Shown piece after piece: positions 27,606 through 35,299 of a stretch of DNA of 64,000 nucleotides. This stretch comes from Shewanella corallii (GTDB taxonomy: Bacteria; Pseudomonadota; Gammaproteobacteria; Enterobacterales; Shewanellaceae): NCBI RefSeq assembly GCF_023349125.1, contig NZ_JAKIKT010000003.1:62001-126000 (forward strand), given 5' to 3'. The notes beneath the pieces were generated by a model, which did no database searches, was not told where the DNA came from, and worked only from the letters and a program-made list of their open reading frames with translations. Within the stretch, counting starts at the first letter, position 1; every line of letters starts with the position of its first letter. Both the position numbers and the translations under genes were made by a program.

Positions 27606-27733
27606 AACTAACGCAGCGTTAAATAGTGAGCAACGCTAACCACATAACCTAAGCCATTCCACCATAAACACAAAAGCCACTTGAAACCAAAGTCGCCGAG
27701 CGTTGCGAATATGTCTTGAACGCTTTGTTATGC
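27606..27733 (-). other. attC site 1
   Basis: 128 bp. Minus-strand left end GCATAACAAAGCGTTC overlaps the CPCC gene's stop, and right end AACGCTGCGTTAGTT is its imperfect complement (TAACAAAGCGTT versus CTAACGCAGCGTT). Inner arms GCAACGCT/AGCGTTGC are a perfect 8-bp repeat. The size is like the long VCR-type attC sites. Confidence 0.85.
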
Positions 27734-28039
27734 ATTTTTGACCTCGCCGTTACTTGTAACGATAAAATCTGTTTTATAACTCTTTAGCTGCGGTTCTTTT
27801 GATGATGGATCCAACAATTTCCAGCCTGAATCCTTGATATAACCTGTTGTATCAAAAGCTTCTTTTAAGAACTCAAGCTGCGCCTCGCGAAGACAAATTC
27901 CGTTTGCGCCACCCTCGTAGTCTGGATCTCCATTTTGCACCAAATCATCTTCCCAGCCGCAAAGCTCACAAATATCATATGTACCTTTTACGGGCTCATA
28001 GAAAGTATTGTAGCCACAACAAGGGCAAGTATATTTCAT
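27728..28039 (-). CDS. Cassette-borne CPCC-family cysteine-rich protein
   Basis: 103 residues. The N-terminus MKYTCPCCGYNTF with a second pair in DICELCGWEDD forms a zinc-ribbon-like CxCC...CxxC site of the CPCC family (PF14206). The rest (GGANGICLREAQLEFLKEAF) is helical. Function is not known; the family is common in mobile and polymorphic-toxin neighbourhoods. ATG at 28039 is preceded by GGAGAGG. Its attC left end predicts that the cassette should start TTATGC, but that is not seen upstream, so the left boundary is eroded. Confidence 0.85.
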   Translation of the reverse strand: MKYTCPCCGYNTFYEPVKGTYDICELCGWEDDLVQNGDPDYEGGANGICLREAQLEFLKEAFDTTGYIKDSGWKLLDPSSKEPQLKSYKTDFIVTSNGEVKNA

Positions 28040-28173
28040 CAACCTCTCCATGACAGTGTTGTGCGCAAAGCGCTAAAACCCGCTGCACGCAAAGCCAAAG
28101 TGAATAAAAAAGTTAATTGCCATGGCTACCGCACGGCCGCAATACAATGTCGTCCTGATGGTATCAGCGCATT

Positions 28174-28224
28174 CTTAGCAGGGTCTGTTGACCTTTGAAG
28201 AATGAAAGGTCGACAGATCCTAAG
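28174..28224. repeat. Imperfect inverted repeat, IS-end-like
   Basis: GGGTCTGTTGACCTTT and AAAGGTCGACAGATCC face each other across an 8-nt gap with two mismatches in 16 bp; CTTAG/CTAAG extends the arms. It could be two fused insertion-sequence ends, a remnant of a small inverted-repeat element, or a hairpin ending the dnaE2 transcript, though no T run follows. No transposase is nearby. Confidence 0.5.
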
Positions 28225-28345
28225 CACTGAAATAGTTACAGCAAGCAGCAATCATTGCAAACAAATCGTTAACGCAAAAGCCTGCCGCTTGTGCCAACGG
28301 TAGACTTAGTAGATGAGTAGGACGTTCAATGACTTTGTTGTTCAT
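28220..28345 (-). CDS. Possible 41-aa small ORF after dnaE2
   Basis: Starts ATG with GGAGGGGG just upstream, 22 nt beyond the dnaE2 stop and in the same direction. The product (MNNKVIERPTHLLSLPLAQA onward) has a hydrophobic C-terminal half with two adjacent cysteines and stops inside the inverted repeat. No family is recognised. It may be a real small protein of the mutasome transcript, a fragment of a lost gene, or chance. The rest of the 315-nt gap up to the CPCC gene shows nothing else recognisable. Confidence 0.3.
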   Translation of the reverse strand: MNNKVIERPTHLLSLPLAQAAGFCVNDLFAMIAACCNYFSA

Positions 28346-28367
28346 CGCCCCCTCCATCAAAGTCCCT

Positions 28368-31300
28368 TTATCGAAAGTCCCGTGATTTAACATCCAATGT
28401 GGTCACTGCATCTGAGATATCCTGCAGTTTCCCGGCCACCAAATGCACTACGCCTGACTCTATTTCAACGGTGCCACTCACCTTCAAAATATTCGCCAGT
28501 AAATACGCCTGTCGCTGTGCTCTAGCCGTCGCCAGCCATACCACCACATTGGTATTGCCGGTTTCATCTTCCAGGGTAATAAAGGTAACCCCGGAGGCAG
28601 TGCCCGGTCTTTGCCGTCCGGTTACCACGCCGGCCACAGTGACAATCTGCCCATGACGACACTCATGCAATTCCACCGCACTGCGACAACCTTTCAGCAA
28701 TCCCTGCTCTCTGAGTATGGCAATGGGATGACGCCCAAGTGATAAGCCCAAACGGCCAAAGTCCGCTACCATGGATTGAATTTCGCCGGGTACAGGCATG
28801 GCTATCTCAGCCTCATGCTTGCTGCCATCCGGGCTCACATCTTCAAGCTCTTTTTCAAACAAGGGAAAAGATTGCTGCAGTCCAAGCCAGCCGGAAGACA
28901 GCGCCCAGCGCACCTGATGGCGATTCCCGCCCAGGCAAGCGAATGCATCGGCATCGGCCAGGGCTTCCAGCTCATTGGCTGGCAGCAAAGATCTGATAGC
29001 GGTTAATCCACTGAAGCCTGACTCAGGCCGGGGATCCAGCAAAGCGCTTATCCCCTTACCACTGACGCCTTTTACCTGTCTAAAGCCCAGCCGTATTGCC
29101 CAAACACCATCAAGGGCCTCAAGCGTGTGATCCCACTGACTGTGGTTGATGCACACAGGCAGCACTTTGACTCCATGACGACGGGCATCCTGCACCAACT
29201 GGGAGGGCGAATAGAAGCCCATAGGATGACTGTTCAATAAGGCACAGCAAAAAGCCGCCGGATAATGATATTTAAGGTAGGCCGACACATACGCCAGCAG
29301 TGCAAAACTGGCAGAATGGGACTCAGGAAAGCCATACTCACCAAAGCCCTTAATCTGGTTAAACACCTGCTGAGCAAACTCAGTTTTATAGCCTCGCTCG
29401 GCCATGCCATTCAGCAATTTGGATTCAAATTGCTGCAGTTGTCCGGTGCGCTTCCAGGCCGCCATGGCCCGCCTTAACTGATCCGCCTCACCACCGGTAA
29501 AGCCTGCAGCGACCATGGCGAGCTGGATCACCTGCTCCTGAAAAATAGGCACGCCCAGAGTCCGCTCCAGCACATGGCGAACTTCTTCACTGGGATAGCT
29601 CACTTCTTCTTTACCATCCCGGCGCAGCAGAAAAGGATGCACCATATCCCCCTGAATAGGTCCTGGGCGAACGATGGCAATCTGAATGACCAGATCGTAA
29701 TAACATTTGGGTCTGAGCCTGGGCAGCATGGACATCTGGGCGCGGGACTCTACCTGAAAGACCCCAATACTGTCGGCGCGACTGAGCATTTCATAAACCT
29801 CAGGCTGTTCCCACACCACATCGGACAGGCTCATATTGTCTATCCGTCTGTTACCTGCTATCAGAACTTGTCCCGGTGCAGGGCCATGTTTATCCAGCAA
29901 GTGAAAACACTTGCGAATGGCGGTCAGCATACCCAATGCCAGCACATCTACCTTAAGCAGCCCCAGACTTTCCAGATCGTCCTTGTTCCACTGAATAACA
30001 GTGCGGTCCACCATGGCGGCATTTTCCACCGGCACCAGCTCAGACAAAGGCCCGGAGGAGATAATAAAGCCACCAACATGCTGAGACAGATGACGGGGAA
30101 AACCAATCAGCTCACTGACCAAAGGCAGTAAAAAGCGTCCCAATCCTTCAGTGGGTAGCATGGACTGACGGGACAGCTGAGCTACATAGGAAAACTCGGG
30201 ATCACGTCTGTCGATACCGTTAATCAGCTGAGTAATTCGCCCCTGGCTCAGCCCCAGCACCTTGCCCACATCTCCCATGGCGCTTTTAAAACGGTAACTG
30301 CTCACAGTCGCAGCCAATGCCGCCCGCTCCCGGCCATATTTACGGTAGATATACTGGATCACCTCTTCCCGGCGCTCGTGCTCAAAATCCACATCAATGT
30401 CCGGTGGCTCGTCCCGCTCTTTGGAGATAAAGCGCTCAAACAACATATTGATCTTGGTGGGGTCCACCTCAGTGATCCCGAGACAGAAACAGACCACTGA
30501 GTTGGCAGCGCTACCCCTGCCCTGATGCAGTATTCCCTGAGATTTAGCGAACTGGACTATGTCGTAAATGGTCAGAAAAAAATACTCGTAGGAAAGCTCG
30601 CAGATAATCTCCAACTCACGCTCATACTGAAGCCGTACCTTTTCCGGTATGGTTTTGCCAAAACGTCTTCTGGCACCGGCTTCAACCTCACGACGCAGGT
30701 ACTCTGAGGCACTTAAGCCTTCCGGGATAATTTCCGCCGGGTATTCATATCTGAGCTCATCCAGGCTGAAATCACACCGTTTACTGATGGCCAACGTATT
30801 GGCCAACCAATCGACCGGATACCGCTTCTCTAACGACTCAAGCGGCTTAAGCACTCTTTCACTGTTGGTCATCACCCGGCTGCCCGCCTGCTGCAAGCTG
30901 CAGCCATGACGGATACAGGCCAGCACATCAGACAACATTTGCCGCTGTTTGCTGTGCATCAAAATATCACCGGCCGCCACGCAGGGAAGTTGGTATTTAC
31001 CAGCTAACTGCTGCCAAAGACCAAGCACAGCAGACTCTCCCGGGATCAGGTTGCGACTCATCAACCAGTAACTTCGGCCCAGCCAGTACTCCTTTATGCG
31101 CTCAAGCGTTGCCTCTATCTCCGCCTGATACTCAGCCTGACTCTTCGACCAGTCACTACCGGCAAGCAACGTAGCTTCCGGCCAGGAGGGTTTAAACAGC
31201 AGTAAAGGCTGAGTTAAGCCTTCAAGCAGATCATCCAGACTCAGTTGATAACTGCCCTTCTCGGCTCTGCGTCGGCTTTTGGTGATAAGCGCGCTGATCT

Positions 31301-31553
31301 CACCATAGGCTTTACGATTGGTCGCCAGCAGCACAAAGCACCCTTCCGGCAGAATAAACTCGGCGCCAACAATCAACTTGATGCCACATGCCTTCGCCGC
31401 CATATGCGCCTTGACCACACCTGCAAAGGAGCACTCATCGGTGAGGGCTATCGCCTGATATCCAAGCTTATGGGCCTGCTCAACCAACTCATGGGGATGA
31501 GATGCCCCCTTTAGAAAGCTGTAGTTGGAGCGGGCGTATAACTCGGCGTACAT
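28368..31553 (-). CDS. dnaE2: Error-prone DNA polymerase III alpha, DnaE2/ImuC
   Basis: 1061 residues, typical of DnaE2 rather than replicative DnaE (about 1160). Domains in order: PHP (residues 1-~200, YAELYARSNYSFLKGASHP), palm with the catalytic Asp pair in PPDIDVDFEHERREEV, fingers with GRGSAANS, tandem HhH, and a C-terminal OB fold (GQIVTVAGVVTGRQRP). It is the catalytic polymerase of the SOS mutasome and makes lesion-bypass mutations. ATG at 31553 overlaps the imuB stop as ATGA, so translation is coupled; the upstream GTG in frame is not needed. Confidence 0.96.
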   Translation of the reverse strand: MYAELYARSNYSFLKGASHPHELVEQAHKLGYQAIALTDECSFAGVVKAHMAAKACGIKLIVGAEFILPEGCFVLLATNRKAYGEISALITKSRRRAEKGSYQLSLDDLLEGLTQPLLLFKPSWPEATLLAGSDWSKSQAEYQAEIEATLERIKEYWLGRSYWLMSRNLIPGESAVLGLWQQLAGKYQLPCVAAGDILMHSKQRQMLSDVLACIRHGCSLQQAGSRVMTNSERVLKPLESLEKRYPVDWLANTLAISKRCDFSLDELRYEYPAEIIPEGLSASEYLRREVEAGARRRFGKTIPEKVRLQYERELEIICELSYEYFFLTIYDIVQFAKSQGILHQGRGSAANSVVCFCLGITEVDPTKINMLFERFISKERDEPPDIDVDFEHERREEVIQYIYRKYGRERAALAATVSSYRFKSAMGDVGKVLGLSQGRITQLINGIDRRDPEFSYVAQLSRQSMLPTEGLGRFLLPLVSELIGFPRHLSQHVGGFIISSGPLSELVPVENAAMVDRTVIQWNKDDLESLGLLKVDVLALGMLTAIRKCFHLLDKHGPAPGQVLIAGNRRIDNMSLSDVVWEQPEVYEMLSRADSIGVFQVESRAQMSMLPRLRPKCYYDLVIQIAIVRPGPIQGDMVHPFLLRRDGKEEVSYPSEEVRHVLERTLGVPIFQEQVIQLAMVAAGFTGGEADQLRRAMAAWKRTGQLQQFESKLLNGMAERGYKTEFAQQVFNQIKGFGEYGFPESHSASFALLAYVSAYLKYHYPAAFCCALLNSHPMGFYSPSQLVQDARRHGVKVLPVCINHSQWDHTLEALDGVWAIRLGFRQVKGVSGKGISALLDPRPESGFSGLTAIRSLLPANELEALADADAFACLGGNRHQVRWALSSGWLGLQQSFPLFEKELEDVSPDGSKHEAEIAMPVPGEIQSMVADFGRLGLSLGRHPIAILREQGLLKGCRSAVELHECRHGQIVTVAGVVTGRQRPGTASGVTFITLEDETGNTNVVVWLATARAQRQAYLLANILKVSGTVEIESGVVHLVAGKLQDISDAVTTLDVKSRDFR

Positions 31554-33211
31554 CAAAACCACCCCTGCAGAAACAAACCCTCAGCCGTGCGATAAACCCA
31601 GCAGTAACCGCCGCCTTGATGGCGGGCCAGATAGTAGTCCCGACTGACAGCCTTATCCTCCCACCAGGGCGAGTCGATACGCTCCGGCCCTTTCAGTAAG
31701 ACCACTTCACTGGCTTCAAGCTCACAAGGCTCAGGCAACAACCAACAGGGACGACAGGCATGCAAGGACAAAGGGTTCATCTGCTGCACTGGCGGTTGAG
31801 TTGCAGGTAAAGCCAGATTGGCGCGTTCCGGCAGATGGGCATCAGCCACCGTCAATTTAAGTACGCAGGCATCCCCCAGCCGTGCCTGTAAACTTGCCTG
31901 CAGGCGACGAATATCCCCCTGTTTACCATCCCGCCCCAAGGCTCTGGATTGACTGGCACTGATATTGGCAGGCTCCACAAAGCGGAGCGCCTCCAGCACG
32001 ATATCCGTTACCGGCTGAAACAGGGTTTGACGCTCAAGCTGCAGACGACACAGCGCCATCAAGCCATCGGCTCTGTGCTCGGCAAAGGGATAATTCAGGG
32101 TTAACACCAAAGGCGGCGTATCCCGATCACGGTATTTCAAATACAAGTTCAGATTAAGTACTGCCTGCTGTCTTTGGCGTAAATAGGTTTCCAGCTCAGC
32201 AAACAGACGCCCCAGGGGAAACAGTAAGCCCTGAAACTGCTCAACTTCATGCAGCAGGTTCAGCTCACGACGATATTGCTGGGGTAACTCATAGTAATCA
32301 CAGGGATCCGGCATGCTGGCATCCAGCCGCCTGAGGCTGAGTAATAAGCCTGTCCCGAAACGCTTTCCCAGCTCTGCAGTTGGCAAGGCCCTGAGTTGGC
32401 CCAGGGTGGTGATCCCCATACCGGCAAGACGCAAGAGCGCATCACCCTCCAGCGGATAATGGCTCAGCGCTAATTTATCCAGGCAAGAAAGTTCATCACT
32501 CAGGCTGCGTTTTTGTTCTCTACTCACCCCTATAAACTCAGATGAAGCAGTCGTAGATGAAGCAATCTCAGATGAAATAGCCAAAGATGGACTAATCCCG
32601 GATGAACCGGAGTCAAATGAAGAGCTCAGGCGGGTTTGTAATGCCGCGCTCAAGCGTGTATGGCCCAGCGCCAATATGCACTCAAGCCCCATCTCACCAG
32701 CGCGCTGTTTGTAGGCCGTTATCAGACCATCCAGGCCACCGAACAGATTGCCCATGGAGCCCACTTCCAGCAGCAGTGTATCCGGCACTATATTTGTTCC
32801 GAACTGACTGGATACAGCGCGGGATTTAGCTTTTGTTGAGGATTTGGATGAAACCAAACTCCCGGAGACAAAGGCCTCTCCCCCAAGACTGCACACCAAA
32901 GGCACAACCCGGGCGCTGAAGTCATAGCTCCACTGACACAACCACTCCACGGCCTGAATCGAAGAATCGGCATCCTGAGAGTTGGCTGATCCCGGATTGA
33001 AGAGAAGAAGTTGCAACTCACTGCACAGAGAGCAGGCCGTCGCGACACTCTGCCCCACCTCAACACCAACAAGGGCTGCGCGCGCATCGCACAGCAGAAT
33101 ATCGCCCTTGTCGTTATGCAAAGCGTATGGACGCAGATCTTCAGTGAGATCCAGGCGGGATTTCAGGTACTGCAACAGATACCCGGGAAAATAGACAGCC
33201 AACCACAACAT
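31553..33211 (-). CDS. imuB: ImuB, Y-family polymerase-like mutasome subunit
   Basis: A 552-residue Y-family-like protein (LWLAVYFPGYLLQYL start). It lacks the acidic residues that catalyse synthesis in DinB, as expected for ImuB, which acts as a hub linking DnaE2, ImuA and the beta clamp. The HhH region follows (LAGMGITTLGQLRALPTAELGKRFG). Residues about 195-224 are a serine-rich insert built from a 15-bp tandem repeat in the DNA. It starts 5 nt after imuA and overlaps dnaE2 by 1 nt, in a tight operon. Confidence 0.92.
   Translation of the reverse strand: MLWLAVYFPGYLLQYLKSRLDLTEDLRPYALHNDKGDILLCDARAALVGVEVGQSVATACSLCSELQLLLFNPGSANSQDADSSIQAVEWLCQWSYDFSARVVPLVCSLGGEAFVSGSLVSSKSSTKAKSRAVSSQFGTNIVPDTLLLEVGSMGNLFGGLDGLITAYKQRAGEMGLECILALGHTRLSAALQTRLSSSFDSGSSGISPSLAISSEIASSTTASSEFIGVSREQKRSLSDELSCLDKLALSHYPLEGDALLRLAGMGITTLGQLRALPTAELGKRFGTGLLLSLRRLDASMPDPCDYYELPQQYRRELNLLHEVEQFQGLLFPLGRLFAELETYLRQRQQAVLNLNLYLKYRDRDTPPLVLTLNYPFAEHRADGLMALCRLQLERQTLFQPVTDIVLEALRFVEPANISASQSRALGRDGKQGDIRRLQASLQARLGDACVLKLTVADAHLPERANLALPATQPPVQQMNPLSLHACRPCWLLPEPCELEASEVVLLKGPERIDSPWWEDKAVSRDYYLARHQGGGYCWVYRTAEGLFLQGWF
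32540..32629. repeat. Six degenerate 15-bp tandem repeats inside imuB
   Basis: Units begin at 32540, 32555, 32570, 32585, 32600 and 32615; most start AGATGAA or a one- or two-base variant. On the coding strand they give a five-residue serine-rich repeat (such as SSEIA, SSTTA, SSEFI). The period is a multiple of three, so gain or loss of units keeps the frame. Confidence 0.85.
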
Positions 33212-33216
33212 AGAGA

Positions 33217-34146
33217 TCAGCTCTGGTGCAATCCAATAATATTGGCATTTGCAGACTCTGTATCTGCACTCTGCCAGGGGCCTTGAAGCAGCTGAGCGGA
33301 ATGGGAGCTGGAATTGGTTTGAGGCTGAGTATGGGCCTTAAGCTGTGTGGTACTCACCCGGTCCTTCCCTGCCGGAGACAAACAAGCATGATGAGACTCA
33401 ATGGAAACCTGTTTTGATAACGCAAGATGGGACACACTCTCAGCATAACCACCACTCAAGCCAAGACTTTGCAGTGCAAACTGTAACTGGGGGGAAAACA
33501 GATCCAGCCACAGAGGCGTAGCTGGCCAGCCACCACGACGCTTAAGCACCTTAAGCTGTTGCTCTGATGACTTTGCTGTTTGCCCGGCTTGCTGAGTTAA
33601 CGACAGTTTAAGGGTGACAGGATGCGGCTCCTCCTGTTGAGACAAAGGCATCAGGAGTATTGTCAGTACGCCATGCTTTTCACAGGCCAGCTGCAGGCGA
33701 CGGGCCTGACTGATAGACAGGCTGTCGGCCCAGCCGATCACCAGATGGCAGGCATCACTGCTAATTCCCTGCTCCAGCGCCCACAACTGTTCACTCTTAT
33801 CCTGAGTATTGACCCACAACAGGCGCTCGATATCCACGCCCTGCTGCACCAGGTACTGGCTACCGGGCTGAAACTCTCCGCCCACCAACAGTATATGTCT
33901 GTCATCCCCAAGGTCAGCAGCTGTCAGCTGTCTCAGCAATGGCAACAACAGGCCCATTTCTCCCTGTCCGGGGTGAGAAACAAACAGCTGGCAGACACCA
34001 TGTTCCGGCCAGCCACCATCGGCCAGCATAACATCCAGCTCAGCAAAACCTGTTGAATAACCAGACGCCTTATCAGCCTGTTGCCATTGTTGGCCCAGCC
34101 AGAGATCCTGACGCTCCAGCAGTTGGTTAAGCGAGTATGCAGACAT
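33217..34146 (-). CDS. imuA: ImuA, SulA/RecA-like mutasome accessory protein
   Basis: 309 residues. The core (GYSTGFAELDVMLADGGWPEHGVCQLFVSHPGQGEMGLLLPLL) follows the RecA fold, but the Walker A position is degenerate, as in other ImuA proteins; it is often misannotated as cell-division inhibitor SulA. It works with ImuB and DnaE2 in SOS mutagenesis. It is the first gene of the operon, starting 22 nt downstream of a LexA box. The Ser/Gln-rich C-terminus is poorly conserved. Confidence 0.9.
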   Translation of the reverse strand: MSAYSLNQLLERQDLWLGQQWQQADKASGYSTGFAELDVMLADGGWPEHGVCQLFVSHPGQGEMGLLLPLLRQLTAADLGDDRHILLVGGEFQPGSQYLVQQGVDIERLLWVNTQDKSEQLWALEQGISSDACHLVIGWADSLSISQARRLQLACEKHGVLTILLMPLSQQEEPHPVTLKLSLTQQAGQTAKSSEQQLKVLKRRGGWPATPLWLDLFSPQLQFALQSLGLSGGYAESVSHLALSKQVSIESHHACLSPAGKDRVSTTQLKAHTQPQTNSSSHSAQLLQGPWQSADTESANANIIGLHQS

Positions 34147-34168
34147 AGAATGACCATTAGCACGTATA

Positions 34169-34184
34169 CTGTATATATAAACAG
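34169..34184. promoter_or_regulatory. LexA (SOS) box of the imuA-imuB-dnaE2 operon
   Basis: CTGTATATATAAACAG fits CTGT-N8-ACAG and, with flanks TA/TA, differs from the E. coli consensus 20-mer at one base. It lies 22 nt before the imuA start and overlaps the likely promoter, so LexA would repress until DNA damage. Confidence 0.93.
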
Positions 34185-34265
34185 TATATTCGTTTTATGG
34201 CCAGTGACAATATTTTCGGAGTCTGAACGCCCAAAGAGCAATCAAAAGGCTGAGTTGCAGACACA

Positions 34266-34294
34266 AAAAAACCGGGAATCTCTATCCCGGCTTT
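34266..34294 (-). terminator. Terminator of def
   Basis: CCGGGA/TCCCGG stem with a 7-nt loop and a minus-strand run of seven T, about 27 nt after the def stop. Confidence 0.88.
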
Positions 34295-34320
34295 TGTTTA
34301 TAACGCCTTAATTCAAAGCA

Positions 34321-34812
34321 TTATTTAAATTTGCGTACTTTCTTCATTGCCATCTGCTGCTTCAGCGAGGACAGGTGCTCAATAAAGATTTTACCGTTCA
34401 GGTGATCGATTTCGTGCTGCAGCACAATCGCCAGGAACTCATCGGTGTCGAAGATCTGCTCTTTGCCTTCACGGTCCAGAGATACCACTTTCACACGCTG
34501 GAATCGTTTCACTTTGGCATAGTAACCGGGAACGGACAGGCAGCCCTCTTCACCTTCATACTCACCTTCCTGCTCAACGATTTCAGGATTGATAATCACC
34601 ATGGGCTGATCGCGGTTTTCCGACAGATCAATCACAATAACAGCATGGGTACTGCCAACCTGAGTGGCGGCCAGACCTATGCCATCGCTGGTGCTATACA
34701 TGGTATCCAGCATATCATCGATAAATCCCTGAACGGCTCCAATCTCCTCTACAGGTTGAGCCTTGCGTTTAAGACGTTCGTCAGGAATACGTAAAATATC
34801 CAATACTGCCAT
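34321..34812 (-). CDS. def: Peptide deformylase
   Basis: A 163-residue metalloenzyme that removes formyl from nascent N-terminal methionine. All three motifs are present: GIGLAATQ, EGCLSVPG and QHEIDHLNG (metal ligands Cys and two His). The length is slightly below E. coli Def (169). It stands alone: the fmt/rsmB partners usually found with the main def copy are not adjacent, so this is probably a second deformylase (PDF2-like). Confidence 0.95.
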   Translation of the reverse strand: MAVLDILRIPDERLKRKAQPVEEIGAVQGFIDDMLDTMYSTSDGIGLAATQVGSTHAVIVIDLSENRDQPMVIINPEIVEQEGEYEGEEGCLSVPGYYAKVKRFQRVKVVSLDREGKEQIFDTDEFLAIVLQHEIDHLNGKIFIEHLSSLKQQMAMKKVRKFK

Positions 34813-34917
34813 GCACTAATACACTCTGGTTAACAAAAAATCGCGGGCATTATTACTTAAAACCGATTTACATCCAAGTATCACAAGGCGATCGGCTTAA
34901 TCGAAACAAGGAAATCA

Positions 34918-35271
34918 ATGGAAAATCAGCAAAACTTGTCACCCAAGGCCAGGATCTGGCAAGTTGTAGGCATGATACCTCAGGGTCAGGTGTGCAGTTA
35001 CGGCAAGGTGGCAGATCTCGCCGGATTGCCGGGGAGAGCCAGATATGTGTCCCGGGCATTGAAAGAAGCCCCCCAACAACTCACGCTCCCCTGGCACAGG
35101 GTGGTCAACAGTCAGGGAAAAATTTCTCTGCCCAAAGACAGTGAACCCTATCGTGAACAGATGTCCCGTTTACGAACTGAGGGTGTCGTTGTGAACCAAG
35201 GCAAAATCGATTTGTCAAAGTATGGCTGGCAGCCTGATCTGATGACACTGCTTATGGCATTACCTTTTTAG
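34918..35271 (+). CDS. atl: Alkyltransferase-like protein (ATL), MGMT family
   Basis: 117 residues with the MGMT DNA-binding fold. The reactive PCHRV motif of O6-alkylguanine transferases reads PWHRVVNSQGKIS, so the acceptor cysteine is Trp and the protein cannot repair by alkyl transfer. ATL proteins bind O6-alkylguanine and flag it for nucleotide excision repair. Other conserved parts are GQVCSYGKVADLAGLPGRARYVSRAL. A good AAGGAAA site precedes the ATG. It reads divergently from def. Confidence 0.92.
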   Translation: MENQQNLSPKARIWQVVGMIPQGQVCSYGKVADLAGLPGRARYVSRALKEAPQQLTLPWHRVVNSQGKISLPKDSEPYREQMSRLRTEGVVVNQGKIDLSKYGWQPDLMTLLMALPF

Positions 35272-35299
35272 AAGTTAGAAGTTGAACAGGAGGACGCCT

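Larger units (their letters stand above)
25794..28039 (-). mobile_element. Integron gene-cassette array without visible integrase (CALIN-like)
   Basis: Five short leftward genes, with an imperfect-palindrome site of about 100-130 bp after each of the first four, form a cassette array. Cassette boundaries inferred from the core sites are 27153-27611, 26649-27152 and 26112-26648. In each, the opening bases (TTAGTTGCC, TTATGC, TTAAGC) are complementary or nearly so to the left end of that cassette's own attC, as expected from circular cassette insertion. The block is clearly more AT-rich than its flanks. All genes point away from the dnaE2 side, where attI/intI would be expected, but none is found. 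Confidence 0.85.

Noticed and set aside
27935..28198. An 87-codon rightward frame across the CPCC gene and the junction region
   Set aside because: It overlaps a well-supported cassette gene on the other strand and has no ribosome site or recognised domain.
33217..34146. Annotation as SulA cell-division inhibitor
   Set aside because: The position as first gene before imuB and dnaE2, and the overall RecA-like fold, identify ImuA; SulA is a shorter unrelated-role protein.
34918..35271. Annotation as an active O6-methylguanine-DNA methyltransferase
   Set aside because: The acceptor cysteine is replaced by tryptophan (PWHRV), so it is an alkyltransferase-like protein.
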